From Dipteris shenzhenensis (Eukaryota; Polypodiophyta; Polypodiopsida; Gleicheniales), in NCBI GenBank assembly GCA_047967505.1, contig CM106539.1: a DNA stretch of 64,000 nt. One strand, written 5' to 3'. Below the pieces are notes generated by a model. It had not been told where the DNA came from. It searched no databases and worked only from the letters and a program-made list of their open reading frames with translations. This document shows positions 44,820-56,339 of the stretch, one piece after another. Made by a program: the position numbers and the translations under genes. The number at the start of each line of letters is the position of its first letter. Position 1 is the first letter of the stretch.

Positions 44820-45001
44820 AACCCCCCTCCATGGTATGGGCTGAAGTATCCTAGACATGGCTCAGGATACCTAAATATCTAGTGTCATGGTTGCACGTGT
44901 TCGTCCCGTAGGATATAGCAATCTATGACTGTACAGAGCACAACAGATCAAGTTACAAAAGGTACTAAGTTTAAAGCTTGCCGAAAAGCCTCAAACTTAG
45001 G

Positions 45002-45215
45002 TCAAGGTAGAGCCTTCGTAAAAAGATCTCCCAAGTTGTCTTCAGTGGGAACATAAGACAACTCAATATCACCTGCTAATAATCGCTCTCTAAGTACCAA
45101 GCATAAAACAGTTGCCACTATGTGACACACGAGTGTCTGAACAACCAACCCAATCACTATCAGTGAACCCATGCATGACAAGTGAAGTATCAGGCCCATA
45201 AAGAAGGCCTAAATG
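45002..45215 (-). pseudogene. copia-B RNase H, shortened
   Basis: Frame-shifted relative to RT. GYSDSDWVG-type sequence is followed by LRERLLAGDIELSYVPTEDN and LGDLFTKALP. The middle of RNase H is compressed to about 70 residues, so an internal deletion is likely. It ends just before the PPT. Confidence 0.8.
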
Positions 45216-46199
45216 CTAAGTGTCTTTAAGATATCTGAAAACATGCTTCACGGCATGCCAATGGTGCATAGATGGACTGTGCATATATCTGCTCAACTGT
45301 GAGACAGCATACTGTAGATCAGGTCTCGTATGGCATAGGTAAATCAAACAACCAACTAAATGCTGATAAAGAGTGACATCACATGTACCGCTGCCATCCT
45401 CAGAAGAGAAGTGAAAACCAGTTTCTAATAGTGTGGATACTGGCTTGCAATCCTCAAACTGAAAACGCTGCAAAAGCTGTCCAATGTACTTGGATTGTGA
45501 CATTAAAATGCCCCCCTCCCTGCTAGCAAAATGAATGCCTAGATAGTAGTGCACAAGACCAAGATCAGACATAGCAAATGTCTGATGCAAATCAACTTTA
45601 AAATCTGCAATTTGCTGAGCATGTGTCCCAGTTACAAGCATGTCATCCACATAAAGGACTAAAATCAGCAAATCTGTCCCACGCTTGTGGATGTAAAGGG
45701 TAGCCTCTGTAGGGCTGTTCTAAAAGCCAAGTGTGAGCAAATGAGAATGGATTCTCGAATACCAAGCCCGAGGTGCCTGCTTCAATCCATAGAGGGCCTT
45801 TTTCAAGTGGCATACCTTGCTTTCAGAACCTTCAACCTCAAAGCCAGGAGGTTGGGAAACATAGACCTCTTCCTGCAAATGCCCATGAAGGAAAGCTGTC
45901 TTAATACCAAGCTGATGTATCTGCCAATGAAAATGGGCAGCAAAGGCAATAACAATGCGAATGGTAGTGATCCGGGAAGTGGGAGTGAAAGTCTTCTCAA
46001 AGTCAATGCCATGCTGCTGAGCATAGCTCTTAGCAACAAGACGGGCTTTGTACCGGTCCACTGAACCATCAGCTTTCCGTTTGATCTTGTTAACCCACTT
46101 AGTTCCAATGGCATTCTTGCCATAAGGCAAATCACACAATTCACAAGTCTCATTCTGATGGATAGAATCCAATTCAGCTTGTATGGCCTTCATCCACAA
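45216..46199 (-). pseudogene. copia-B reverse transcriptase
   Basis: WMKAIQAELDSIHQNETCEL, IGTKWVNKIKRKADGSVDRY, KARLVAKSYAQQHGIDF, then QLGIKTAFLHGHLQEEVYV and LKKALYGLKQAPRAWY. A stop after HLLTLGF (45720) is followed by LILVLYVDDMLVTG with the catalytic YVDD, then LGLVHYYLGIHF and YLCHTRPDLQYAVSQLSRY. Only one in-frame stop in about 330 residues. Confidence 0.92.
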
Positions 46200-47485
46200 T
46201 CATTCTGAAAGGCATCTTGATGACATAATGGCTCTTCATTGCGTGCTGTAGCAACCAAAGCATAAGCAACAAAACTAGCATGCTCTTTCCGGACAGCTGC
46301 TCTCGTACGGGGGGCTGGCAGAGGAGTGTCTTGTTTGCTGTCTTTTAATGTGTCAAGGAGCCAACGGGGTACCTTTTCCTGGTCAAGAGCCCGGTGCAAA
46401 TGATCCTGAAAAATGATAGGCATATCAGGCTGAATTTCTGCATGCACATGGGGCTGTAAATGACCAACAGATGGAGGAGGGACAACCTCAGATGGAACAT
46501 CATCCCGAGCATTGGATGGAAACAAAGGCATCAAGCTGTCAAATATGTCTGGGGCATCAACAACGGGCTGTTTTTGATAGTCCAGCAAAGGCATAGTGGA
46601 AGATTCATCAAACACAACATCCCAACTCACAAAACACTTGCCCATGCGGGGCTGATATAGCTTATAGCCCCTGCTCTCTGAACTATACCCAAGAAAAATG
46701 CATTTAACAGCTTTATCATCCAACTTAGTGCGTGTCTGTAAAGGCACATGAACATAAGCTAAGCATCCAAAAGTCCTCAGGTGGGAAATGCGAGGCTTAC
46801 GACCCGTCCAAGCCTCATAAGGTGTGATAGTCTGCAATGCCTTTGTAGGACATCTATTCAAGATGTAATTTGCACACATGACCGCATCCAACCACAACTT
46901 ATAAGGCAAATGTTTGCCTTTCAACATGCATCTGGCCATTTCCATCGTTGATCTATTCTTCCGCTCAGCCACGGGATTCTGTTGAGGAGTATAAGGCACT
47001 ATGCATCAATGATTAATGCCACGGGAAGCCAAAAAAACAGCAAACTCCTTCGACATGTATTCACCCCCCCTGTCTGTATTAATGTGAGCAATGTGCAACC
47101 TACTCTCATTCTCAGCCAAGGCAAAAAAGTGCTTGAAGTATGAAGAAACATCAGACTTGGATTTCAATGCGAAAATCCAAGTGTACCTAGTGAAATCATC
47201 AATAAAAGTAACAAAATAATAGAACCCCCCAAGAGCTACAACCCTCATGGGTCCACAAACATCACTATGAACCAAATAAAGCTTACGTAAAGCACAAGCA
47301 CCTACTCTCCCATCCTTGGGAAACGCAGCACGGTGCATCTTACCAAGTAAGCATGGTTCAAAAACATGTTTGGTAGGCAAATGCATTTTGGGAAGATCCA
47401 TAACCATATCTTCCTTATATAACTTCCCCAGGGCTTCAAAATTGAGGTGTCCAAACCTCTCATGCCACAAATGAGTATCTGCCAT
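46190..47485 (-). pseudogene. copia-B integrase
   Basis: The zinc-binding domain starts LWHERFGHLNFEALGKL and ends with a CxxC-like PCLLGKMHR region. Core: LVHSDVCGPM, YFVTFIDDFTRYTWIF, HINTDRGGEYMS, then a stop (47006-47008), then PYTPQQNPVAERKNRSTMEM. Next come TPYEAWTGRKPRISHLRTFG and FLGYSSESRGYKLYQP, and a long variable tail. Catalytic Asp-Asp-Glu positions are present. One nonsense codon and a frameshift into RT. Confidence 0.9.
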
Positions 47486-47536
47486 GGTAGAATCAATAGC
47501 AAAGGCATGTACATCGGCAAGTGCAGCATCATCATC

Positions 47537-47905
47537 TCAACATCTGTCATAAGCATCAAGTCCGTAAAGACCGCTAGACAACGTGTCAGTCAAAACCAGA
47601 GTAGAGGCATGTGTAACATCATACACTGCATACCTCACACCATCAAAAATAACATGAAAGCCACATGTAGCAATGGCTGAAATAGAAATGAGATTCTTAC
47701 GAATGCCTGGAACATAAAGCACATGCTCTACAGTGACAATACCACTAGAGACAGAAGTAAGAGCAACTTGCCCAATACCTTTCACAGTATATGATGCATT
47801 ATTGGCACATGTGACACTGCCCCCCTTAGATGTAAGCTCCAATAAGCTGAATTACTTCATGCAAGAAGTGATGTGCTTGCTAGCACCACTATCAAAGAAC
47901 CAAAC
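47537..47905 (-). pseudogene. copia-B aspartic protease
   Basis: VWFFDSGASKHITSCMK (active site DSG, about 47870-47905), a stop, then ELTSKGGSVTCANNASYTVK, GIGQVALTS and VEHVLYVPGIRKNLISISAI. Apart from one stop the domain is well kept. Confidence 0.88.
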
Positions 47906-48124
47906 ATCACGAACATCTGAAACTGCCATACAAGCATCATGAACATCAGGATTATACTGACATGTAACCAAGAAAGCCCAGGTGGTCTTGTGCGAAATTA
48001 GCGGACTCATGTCGATCTTCTGCACTAGAAGAACTAGAGGGGGTAATTGGTGCCATCAAGCTTGTCATCGGCCCCAATTAACCCAAACAAATCATCTTTG
48101 CCACCAGAGATGGTGCTGAAGTAC
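47870..48124 (-). pseudogene. copia-B gag, only the start remains
   Basis: KDDLFGLIGADDKLDGTNYP (48060-48115) is the usual first motif of copia Gag. Instead of 250 or more further residues, within about 100 bases the sequence reads VTCQYNPDVHDACMAVSDVR, which belongs just before the protease. Nearly all of Gag, zinc knuckle included, is deleted. Such a copy could move only with Gag supplied by another element. Confidence 0.8.
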
Positions 48125-49165
48125 AAGGCAACTGCACCAACTGGCAAAGCAAATGAGAGAAAGGCAACCTCTCAAAATCAAGTGCCAAATAACTACCCAA
48201 GCTTCAAAGCTTATGTCTGCAAAAGACTCTGCTATCCCAAGGTGTACCTGTTGCAAGAAAAATACCCAAAGGCAACACAAGGCCTTCCAAGGTAACACAA
48301 GGCCTTTCCAAATGTAAATGAAGCAGAAATTTGAAAAAAACCAATGCAACAACGGATTACCCAATCATGTACAACAGTGACAGGCTTTGAAAGCGAGCAA
48401 ATGAGGGCTGGAAATGAGAATTACAGCAAAAGAAGTGCTCCACAAGGAGGAGAGCACGTAGAAATGGAGTGAAAGAGATCCAATGGAGAGAAGCCCGCAG
48501 CCCGAGGCAAAGGGATGCCAAATGAGGAGGGAAGGGCTCAAAGAGAAGTCTCCGGATCAATTCAGCAGCTCCAAATGGCTCCAAATGCCGGCACGCAGCT
48601 TGAGGCAGCTCCGAAATGCTGGCATGCAGCTCAAGGCAGCTCTGAAATGCTGGCACGCAACTCGATGTAGCTCCGAAATACTGGCGCGCAGCTCAAGACA
48701 GTTCCAAAATGCTGGAAAATCTGAGAAATGACTGGTGCGCACCCCAAGCCAGTCCGTACTATAATGAATGTACTGAAATTCTGACAAACCGGACAGAAGC
48801 ACAAAATTTTATGACAGATGTACGGATTTCCGTACAACTTCTAATGCATGTACGATTTTTTATTTTTATTTTTATTTTTTTGATTTTTTTTGGCAGGTTC
48901 GGAATTCCGTACAGATGCTGTAAATGCTCGCGTGTGGTCGTTTTTTGCTGCAGCAGGCTGCAAAATGCACCGCAAAACAGTTCCCTTCGCGAGAGTTGCT
49001 CCAAATGCGGTCTTCTCGCGACAAAATGAGGTTTTCCACGACAGAATTGCTTGGAAAGGTCTCAAACACTCGTGGGAGTGTGAAAACCAGCAAGAATGAG
49101 AGCTCCAGAGGCTGCCAAACAGCTTGGGAAAGCCGTCAATGGCTGAGGGAATGGATTCCCAACCT
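48125..49165 (-). other. copia-B leader
   Basis: About 1 kb without a credible frame. It holds a T-rich/A-rich stretch at 48855-48895 and a 31-bp minisatellite at 48579-48715. Length and composition are those of an untranslated leader between the primer site and gag. Confidence 0.65.
48579..48715 (+). repeat. 31-bp minisatellite, 4.4 copies, in the copia-B leader
   Basis: Units start at 48579, 48609, 48640, 48671 and 48702, consensus CTCCGAAATGCTGGCACGCA then GCTCAAGGCAG. The units differ from one another by a few bases, so this is not a very recent expansion. Confidence 0.92.
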
Positions 49166-49177
49166 GCTCTGATACCA
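49166..49177 (-). promoter_or_regulatory. copia-B primer-binding site
   Basis: Minus strand TGGTATCAGAGC, initiator tRNA-Met type. Confidence 0.93.
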
Positions 49178-49178
49178 C

Positions 49179-49458
49179 TGTTGGGTGTTGGAAGCAATGG
49201 AAGCTCAAAAATGGAAGCACAATGGAGAAAAACGAGATGCTGTAATAGATTGCTACAAAACTGAAGTGTGGAGGCTCAAGGGAGAACCAACATAACAAAA
49301 CCCTAGGGCTAACTATCTTAACTGGACTAAGTGTCCTAATTGACCTAGATGGCACATAAACTAACTGTACCAATAGTCCTAACTGACTATAACTAGGCCT
49401 ACAAGGCTCATACCAAGGTATAAGTGGCATCTATGGATAGCCCATGAGATAGCCTACA
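49179..49458 (-). repeat. copia-B 5' LTR
   Basis: 280 bp, followed on the minus strand by one base and the primer site. Confidence 0.95.
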
Positions 49459-50600
49459 AAGGTTCTATTCTTGCGTTCTGCAACACCACTTTGTTGTGAT
49501 GTGTATGGCACTGTACACTGATGTATGATATCATGAGATGCTAAAACATCAGCAAACTCTCAAGACATATACTTAACCCCCCTTCCGTGCAGTGTGTGAG
49601 AAGCTTGCATCTTCTCTAATTCTACGTGATTTCAGCATTCAAAAATATCATGACCTGGTTTCTTGCAAGAGTTGCATCTCTTCTTATTCTTACCTACATT
49701 CTTGCTGGTATCCGAAGTACTAGCACAATTGTGCTTGGGTTTCCCACAAGGCTTTGCTTTTTTTGCATTACTGTTATGATGGGTAGCAAATGCCTGATCA
49801 CATGAATAGCGGCATCCCGATTAGCATGGCTTTGCTCTTTCTGCAACAATAAATTGACCACCTGATCAAAACTGTAATGGTTTTGCCCATGGTCACCAAC
49901 TTCAACGTGGTTACAAACCCTTGATATGAGCCAGGAAGTCCAGTCAACGTTGTGGACACCTCATCAATGTTGGTCAATTGCTCTTTAAGGTCCTTGACCT
50001 TAGTTAGATAAGCATCCATGCTTTTCCCTTCATCCATCTTCAAGGCATCTCGCAAATATGCAAGCCTTGCTTAATTATGTATGTGATACAAAGAGTCTAA
50101 CTTATCCGCACTCTTGCAAAGACTTATCCATAGTTCTGCAAGACCAGATGTAAGGGATTATCATCCTCTTGACCAACAATGCAATTAAGGCATGAGCCTG
50201 AGCATCTTTGTCATCCCATCGGCTGTTGTTAAATTGGAGGCATTGGGATAGCCATAGAAGAAGATGAAGAGTCAGTGTCATTACCACCACACGTAGTGAC
50301 GGGTGCAATGGTAGGTGTCTCACCTCAAAACCTACAATAAAATTGCACAAATTATTGGCCACCAACACATGACGCATCATGCATGACCACTTAGCATAGT
50401 TGGTGCCATCAAGCTTGTCTTGCGGAGCAAGAATGCTAAAAAGATCATTGTTGCCAACTTGCCATTGCAGATCAGGCACAAGTGCATAGAACCCAACTAA
50501 ATCAAGTGTCTGCACTAAGGCACGTGCCAAATGTTTGCTTCTAGCCACACAAGCTTGATAGCTTGCACAATCTCTGTAACTGAAATAACCTGCAAACAAA
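49459..50600 (-). pseudogene. copia-A gag and start of integrase
   Basis: From 50600 down: NNDLFSILAPQDKLDGTNYA then KWSCMMRHVLVANNL (start of Gag), LKMDEGKSMDAYLTKVKDLK and LTGLPGSYQGFV (UBN2), a zinc knuckle CNSCKKPGHDIFEC (about 49640-49690), and then directly the integrase (KYMS, EFADVLASHDIIHQCTVPYT, SQQSGVAERKNRT). The protease and integrase zinc finger are missing. The frame is cut at 49459-49463 by copia-B. The copia-B remnant of Gag (KLDGTNYP) shows the two are relatives. Confidence 0.85.
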
Positions 50601-50657
50601 CCCTAAGGCACAAGGGCCTTAATACACAAACAAAGGAAGTGAAATCCCTAATTTACA

Positions 50658-51091
50658 TGTTATGCTCAAGCTGGGGTAACAAGACTTTAGAGGACCAACA
50701 ATTGTAAATAATCTGCATTGCGCTTTATGTATCTGGTCAAAGGAATTTGATGTCAACCATCCGTGAGGGTGGTTTGCGTCACTAGGTGCATCTAAAGCCC
50801 TAAGATCTAGGAGTTCCTAATTATGAATTGTGCCTAGGGGCAAATCGTTCAAAGGAATCCCCAAGAAGGGGTAAAAAGGAACATCTAGGTGTGGCCTCAC
50901 AAAATGGGTATGTGGCAATCTAAGGCCCATCTAGGAAGAGTGGGGGCTTTGCACATAAACACGAGAATTAGAACGTGAAAAAGATTATTCGAAAATGTGA
51001 GTTTGTGCTATAGAGTGTGGCTAGGTGGACAATCCTGCAAATCACCCATGATTCCCCTGTTTGTTTTGAAGAAAATGTTTTGGCCTTATCT
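50658..51091 (+). repeat. gypsy-3 5' LTR
   Basis: About 434 bp, TGTTATG...CTTATCT. The end has lost the canonical CA. Followed by the primer site at 51094. Confidence 0.88.
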
Positions 51092-51093
51092 TT

Positions 51094-51104
51094 TGGTATC
51101 AGAG
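51094..51104 (+). promoter_or_regulatory. gypsy-3 primer-binding site
   Basis: TGGTATCAGAG, initiator tRNA-Met type, two bases after the LTR. Confidence 0.85.
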
Positions 51105-52170
51105 TTGCCAGGTTGGGCAACGTAGGCTTGACGTAGGGTGATGTAGCAAAAATGCTTCAATGAGAGTTCTCTGTCAGAATATCAACGTAAAACGATTTGC
51201 TCTATTGGAGAAGCAAATCAAACAGTAAGCAATGAAGATTACCAAGATTGTATATACCGTTTGTACATGATGGCTGTAAAATTGTTTGGGGAGCTGAAGC
51301 TATGGGCATTGACACACAACACTTGTAGCATGGGAAATTGTGATGATTGGTGATGGTGTTTTAGAAATCCTTTTGGCCCTTTTCATTTGGAAAAACATGG
51401 ATTTATGGCATGCTATGAAGGGTGGATTTGTTGAGATCCATGCTGCCATGGGTCTAGGATGGAAGTTTAGCAGTGAAGGAAAGCTGATGCTACAAGCACC
51501 AACAGACGTGATGTTCTATATTTGTTTCGTTGGGGGCGTTGTTTTCTTTGCAGTAGAGTAATCATCCACTAGAAGATTTTGGCTTTGAGAGGCAGGAAAA
51601 AAATATATAGGGATTAAACGTAGACTATATGGTCGGTCGTAATTGGGTGCACAAGGCTTAAAAAGGTTGATAATCAGAGGATTTCGATTTGGACGAGCAG
51701 ATTACCAGCAAGAAAATTCCAATCAAAAAGTTGTAGGAATTTCTTGGTTTGGAAATTTATCAATCATCCACGGAATCCTGATTTTTTCCATTCAAAAATG
51801 GACAAAACTGGACAGAACTTGACTGAAAACTAGTTTGGAGGTGCATTCGAATGGTTTTTGTTGTCTTACAGTGCCTTGGCATCGAATTAAGGTGATAGGG
51901 AACTTGTGTACATGAGCTTGGACTAGGGAGCTCTCTATTCCCTTATACATTCAATTTGTTTGAGTTCTAAAAGTTCTTTAAGCTTTCAAACTGCGGGTTT
52001 TAGTTATTTTCAATTATTTAGCATTGCAGGCATTAGTGTTGTGTTATTATGTGTGTCTGTTGCAAAGTTAGTGAATAGTGCACCTAATAACATTATGTCT
52101 AAGCCCGCAGCAGCAAGGTATACAACTTTTAGCGATACAGAGTTACCCAGAGGGTTACCCAAGCTTGCTC
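51105..52170 (+). other. gypsy-3 leader/gag region, unrecognisable
   Basis: Gag should lie here. No capsid or zinc-knuckle motif is seen. Frames 51340-51561 and 51960-52253 are open but only the end of the second is recognisable (see RT entry). Gag was probably lost by deletion. Confidence 0.5.
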
Positions 52171-53000
52171 ACACAAATATAGCCTTGGGAAAGGCATGGC
52201 ATTCCAAGAAAAATCCAGCCGTTGATTGGAAAAGCACATTTATCGATTTATGATGAATAATGTGCAATACGTTCTGTGAGGTGCAAAGGATTTGCCTCAA
52301 GGACCAGTAGCTTCCGTGTTGGACGTTCAAAAAACTCCGAAAGAGTTTTTGTTTCTTTGTATAGCATCGTTTGAGTCGATTGGTCCATCGACTAGCACTG
52401 ACACTAACCCAAGATGGGGAGATGGCCAAGTTCGCTTATCAGATAATGAGCTTATCCCGAGGGCAGAACCCGTAAATAGGACTCCCTATAGATTAATTTT
52501 TATTGAAGAAGATGAGGTGCAAAGGCAACTGGAAGCATACCTCAAGCTGGGCCAAATTCAGTCCAATTTCTCACCTTTTGCATCACCAATGATATAGAAA
52601 AAGAAGAAAGATGATACCTTTCGCCTCTGTATTAATTATAGCGAATTAAGCAATATCAATATTAAGTACAATATCCAATGGCATTACATGGAGCCACAAT
52701 TTCGAGCAAGATAGATCTTAAGAGTGGCTACCATCAGATCCAATTAGAGCCGAGGATGTGCATAAAACCGCTTTCAGAAGTAGGTTTGGACATTACGAGT
52801 TTCTGGTAATGTCATTTGGGCTTACCAATTTTCTAGCTAACATTTGTCGTGCTTATGAAGAACTTACTATGCCCATATATTGAGAAATTCGTAGTACATT
52901 TTTTTTACGATCATTCTTGTTTACATTAAAAGTATTGTTGAGCATCGTGAACACTCAAGAAAAATGTTCGATTGAAACGCTAGTACTTCTTTGCTAGTAC
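52170..53000 (+). pseudogene. gypsy-3 protease end and reverse transcriptase, first part
   Basis: LGKAWHSKKNPAVDWKS marks the end of the protease domain. Then ELIPRAEPVNRTPYRLIF, LKLGQIQSNFSPFASPMI, stop, [35 protein letters not shown], and decayed VMSFGLTN and FFYDHSCLH in place of the YxDD box. Sequence breaks off at about 53000. Confidence 0.8.
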
Positions 53001-54935
53001 AACACTGACATATTATTCTTGATTTTATTCTACTAATCACACATGTATATAAGTTCCGTTTGCAAGCCTCCACATTCCGGCCGGGCATGCATTCTCTTCT
53101 ACCATGTGCACATGTTCAAATGCAATACAAAGTACTCTTCCTTTTCAATGGCTGATCACCATAAGGCTATCTTCTGTATAGCTATGGCACCTTCAGTGTG
53201 TCAATTATACTTTGACACCTTCAGTGCGTTCAGAGTGACTCTTATTTATTGGCACCTTCAGTGTGTCCTTGTCACCTACCGAGTGACCGTATATTACCTC
53301 CAGATTGATTAGTCATCTTCAGTATGACTATTCTACTTTACCATCTTCAGCATGGTGTTGGACCTTCACTGTCCTCAATAGTCACATCCAGAGACAGGGT
53401 GTCAACATGATTTCTTACCAGATCACCACCAAATTTCACATCATGACGTACCAGAATGATGATGCCTCGCCCATCCACAGGGTTTACCATATCCGGCATT
53501 TCTAGCACCTCTAGTGGCCTTGGGGGTGAGCATTGGTGTGTTAGAAATGATGATGATGCTTGGTTAATAAGGACAAATTAAGATCACATAGAACCCAATG
53601 AGGTGGATGTGATCTTCAAAACCGCAAACCTGAGTGCTAGGTGATAGGTCTAGCCAAGGTCTATCCGTTGGTCTCAGTTTGAACGAAATAGGACCACATA
53701 TGAGCAAATATACATAGGTAATTAATTAATAAATAAAAGTAGGGGCAGAGTGGTCTTGGATTTTAAAAATAATAATAAAAGAAAAGCTTTAATTAGGATT
53801 TAAAATTCGAATTTGAGCTTTTTGCCCCAATTTTTAGAAATCTATTTTAATAACCCTGTTTTTCAGCTATATTTGCCTCCAGGGTTCTAGAAAAGCCTTC
53901 TAAAGCTTGCTTTTCCTGTTCAGGGCCCTAGCTTTTCATGCTTTTTCATCCAACGAACACCTATAAAGTCAAGGGGCTGGCCACTCTCAAGACAGGGAAG
54001 TGGGGGCCCTTCTTTCTCACCGTGCCGGTCTGCTACACCACCACCCTGCTGCGCCATCTCTCTGAACTCCAGCCGATTTGCTGCTTCTGGGACTTGGTGC
54101 TGGCTAGCCTACTGGCTCTCCATACCTCCATCGCCTTCAGCCGGATGCCATCTACTCAACCTATTTCCTTCTCTCAATGCACCTCTTCGACATGCTTTTT
54201 CGGCCATCTCCTTGTTCCTCTTGGTTCCCTACATGTTGGGCTGTCCTGCCTTCTATCTACAGATTTGATTAGCTCAGTTCAACCTCTTTTCATCGCGCAA
54301 AATCACCTCCTAATTAGGTACCATGATCCAATCCATAGCTGTTCCATTTTCAATTCCGTTTTTCTACATAATATGGTCTAAAAAATGATCTGATTGAAGT
54401 ATTAGGATCTTGATTTCGATCTCTAAACAGCCAGTAATTAAATGTTTTTTCTAACATAATACGTGTCTTTGCTACAAGATACAGGCAAAAGGTTTTGATC
54501 GTGGCCAATCTCTTCCAGGATCTTGCCAGAGGTTGCCAGGGCTGTTTTCCTTGGATTGATCAAGGATATTCTTGTAAGTCTAGTCTCGGTATTCTAGAAG
54601 TCTAGAGTCACCAAAAAGGTTTTGTCCAAAAATTTGTGTCAAGTTTTGATTGGACTAAGCATCAATACAACAAATACAACTGGCTTGCCAGTTGGAGGGT
54701 GCACCTTATTCACACCCAGTCGGTTGTCCTGTTCTTTCTTTCTTTATTTCTTGTTTTTTCGGAGTGCACATGGATCTATATATGGTTGATGTTATAATTA
54801 AATTTGTGGAGTTTGAAGCCAAGTTCAAATTCGAATTTGCACTTCCGCATAAGCCTGGCCTCTGACACGATAATTTGAGGAAAGCTAGTCTTTGCGTGGA
54901 TAGAAAGAAAACCATGTTATGCATGGTAAAGCTTG
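53000..54935. mobile_element. insertion of about 1.9 kb in the gypsy-3 RT, class unknown
   Basis: Pol stops at a LLRANTLFA-like point (about 53000) and resumes near 54940 with LGFFVTPDGV-like sequence. The insert has no recognised coding domain; its longest frame (53938-54381, 147 residues) matches nothing I know. A block of short inverted repeats lies at 53186-53374. No convincing terminal repeat or target duplication was found. It might be a solo LTR or a non-autonomous element. Confidence 0.55.
53186..53374 (+). repeat. array of short inverted repeats with CTTCAGT centre
   Basis: Units: GGCAC-CTTCAGT-GTGTC (53186 and 53251), GACAC-CTTCAGT-GCGTT (53214), GTCAC-CTACCGA-GTGAC (53271), GTCAT-CTTCAGT-ATGAC (53312), CCAT-CTTCAGC-ATGG (53341), GGAC-CTTCACT-GTCC (53360). 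The centre is nearly constant, while the arms differ from unit to unit and yet remain mostly complementary. Confidence 0.8.
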
Positions 54936-54939
54936 AGTT

Positions 54940-55255
54940 TCTACGACTATTACACCGGATGGGGTGAAAATGGACCTGAAGAAAGTGGCTGCTATATTAG
55001 TATGGCCCATTTCTCAAAATTTGACCGTGTTGCAATCATTCTTAGAATATGTCTAGTTTTATCGAAGGCATATCAATGGATATTCCGAGATAGTGTCGCC
55101 TTTGACTAAGTTGTCTTAGATAAAGTACTTTTTTTGTGGAGACACAATCAACAAGAGAGTTTTAACGAATAAAGAAGGCATTCGCCTCTGCCATCTGGCC
55201 CATTGTTAAAAAGTGTTAATCCCCAAAAACCGTTTTTCTTCGAAACCGATGCAAA
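54940..55255 (+). pseudogene. gypsy-3 RT thumb region
   Basis: TPDGVKMDLKKVAAILVWPI, LTVLQSFLEYV, FYRRHINGYSEIVSPLTKLS and KPFFFETDA, the last being the first RNase H motif. Contains stops. Cut after ETDA by the next insertion. Confidence 0.8.
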
Positions 55256-55835
55256 GTGGCGAAGACCAAGCAGCTTTCAGAGCAAGCACACAGGCAGTAC
55301 GACGGTCTGGTATGTACTTGATGTTCTACATTTGAGCCTTTACAGCATGCTATGGAGAGACTCTGCTCTTCATTTGTCTCAAGGTATGCGAGATTGGAAG
55401 GAATTAGCCTTCTTCGAAGGCAGAAGGGGAAAGTATTGGTGCTTCTTCAAATCTCAGATGCAGATTGCTGAAGGTGATGGACAAAGAGTACTGCAGCCAG
55501 AATAGTACTTGCTTGAGTGTTAGAAAAGAAGAGAGAATCACTCAATCCTCCACCCAAGATCTCTCCAACTCTCACACACTCAACTGAGATAGATGATCAC
55601 AGATGCAACAAACACACACTCAGAAATAAATATAGACGGAGAGAGAGTATATTCATCCACCGGATGGTGAGCAGAAAATGGCTCCAAGGAAGCAATAATC
55701 AGCAGAGTGCTAGAGAAAACTGATGGACTCTCTCTCACAAACTGCACCAGATCTGAGTGCTAAACACAGCCTTGGAGAAGGACTTTCAGTATCGCACGGG
55801 ATGCTGGGCTGAATGGAGAAGTGGGCCTTTCATTG
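55256..55835. mobile_element. insertion of about 580 bp in gypsy-3 RNase H, class unknown
   Basis: It separates FETDA from AIGIVLLQEGRPVAFESK, which are adjacent in intact elements. The inside is mixed sequence with CTCTCACACACTCAACTGAG and similar words. No terminal repeat or clear duplication was found. Confidence 0.55.
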
Positions 55836-56165
55836 CGATAGGAATAGTTCTTCTTCAAGAGGGAAGGCCAGTAGCCTTTGAAAGCAAGAAGCTTTCTCCC
55901 TCCAAGTGAATTTGGCAAACTCATGAATTAGAGTTGCATGCTATTATTCATGCTTTGAAAGCATGGAGGAATTATTTGTATGGTACGGAGTTTTACGTGG
56001 ATGTGGACCATGATACTTTGAAGCATTTTTGTAAACAACCTGACTTAAGGGGCCGCCAAGCCAAGTGTATAGTGCTCATACAAGAGTTTAATATGGAGAT
56101 TCAGTACCGAAGAGGGAAGGAGAACAAGGTTGTTGATGTGTTATCGTGCATTTGCATAATATGAG
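55836..56165 (+). pseudogene. gypsy-3 RNase H
   Basis: VLLQEGRPVAFESKKLSPSK, THELELHAIIHALKAWRNYL, FYVDVDHDTLKHF (the Asp of VDHDTL kept), LIQEFNMEIQYRRGKENKV and VDVLS in place of ADALSR. One stop. Confidence 0.85.
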
Positions 56166-56339
56166 TTTCACAGTATTAGAGAGTGCTCTAATAACCGAGA
56201 TTAAAGAAACTCAAAAAGTGGACGAGTTGGTCTAGAGCCTTTGATCTAAGGCTCACATGATTAAACCTGGGAAAAAAGATGACCTTGCATCTAGGAAAGG
56301 CCAAACTTATGCAAGAAATACCATAGCAAGTGGTATGCT

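Larger units (their letters stand above)
44540..49458 (-). mobile_element. copia-B: complete Ty1/copia element, 4919 bp
   Basis: Two 280-bp LTRs (44540-44819 and 49179-49458) begin TGTAGGCTATCTCATGGG and end TTCCAACA-CCAACA on the minus strand, with 11 differences (3.9%) by my count. The target duplication AAGGT is perfect (44535-44539, 49459-49463). PBS at 49166-49177, PPT at 44820-44832. Inside are protease, integrase, RT and RNase H, but almost no gag. It inserted into the integrase of copia-A in the same orientation. Confidence 0.95.

Noticed and set aside
53938-54381. A 147-aa frame in the gypsy-3 insertion
   Set aside because: No recognisable domain, no splice or promoter context, and the flanking DNA is repeat-like. 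Not enough to call a gene.
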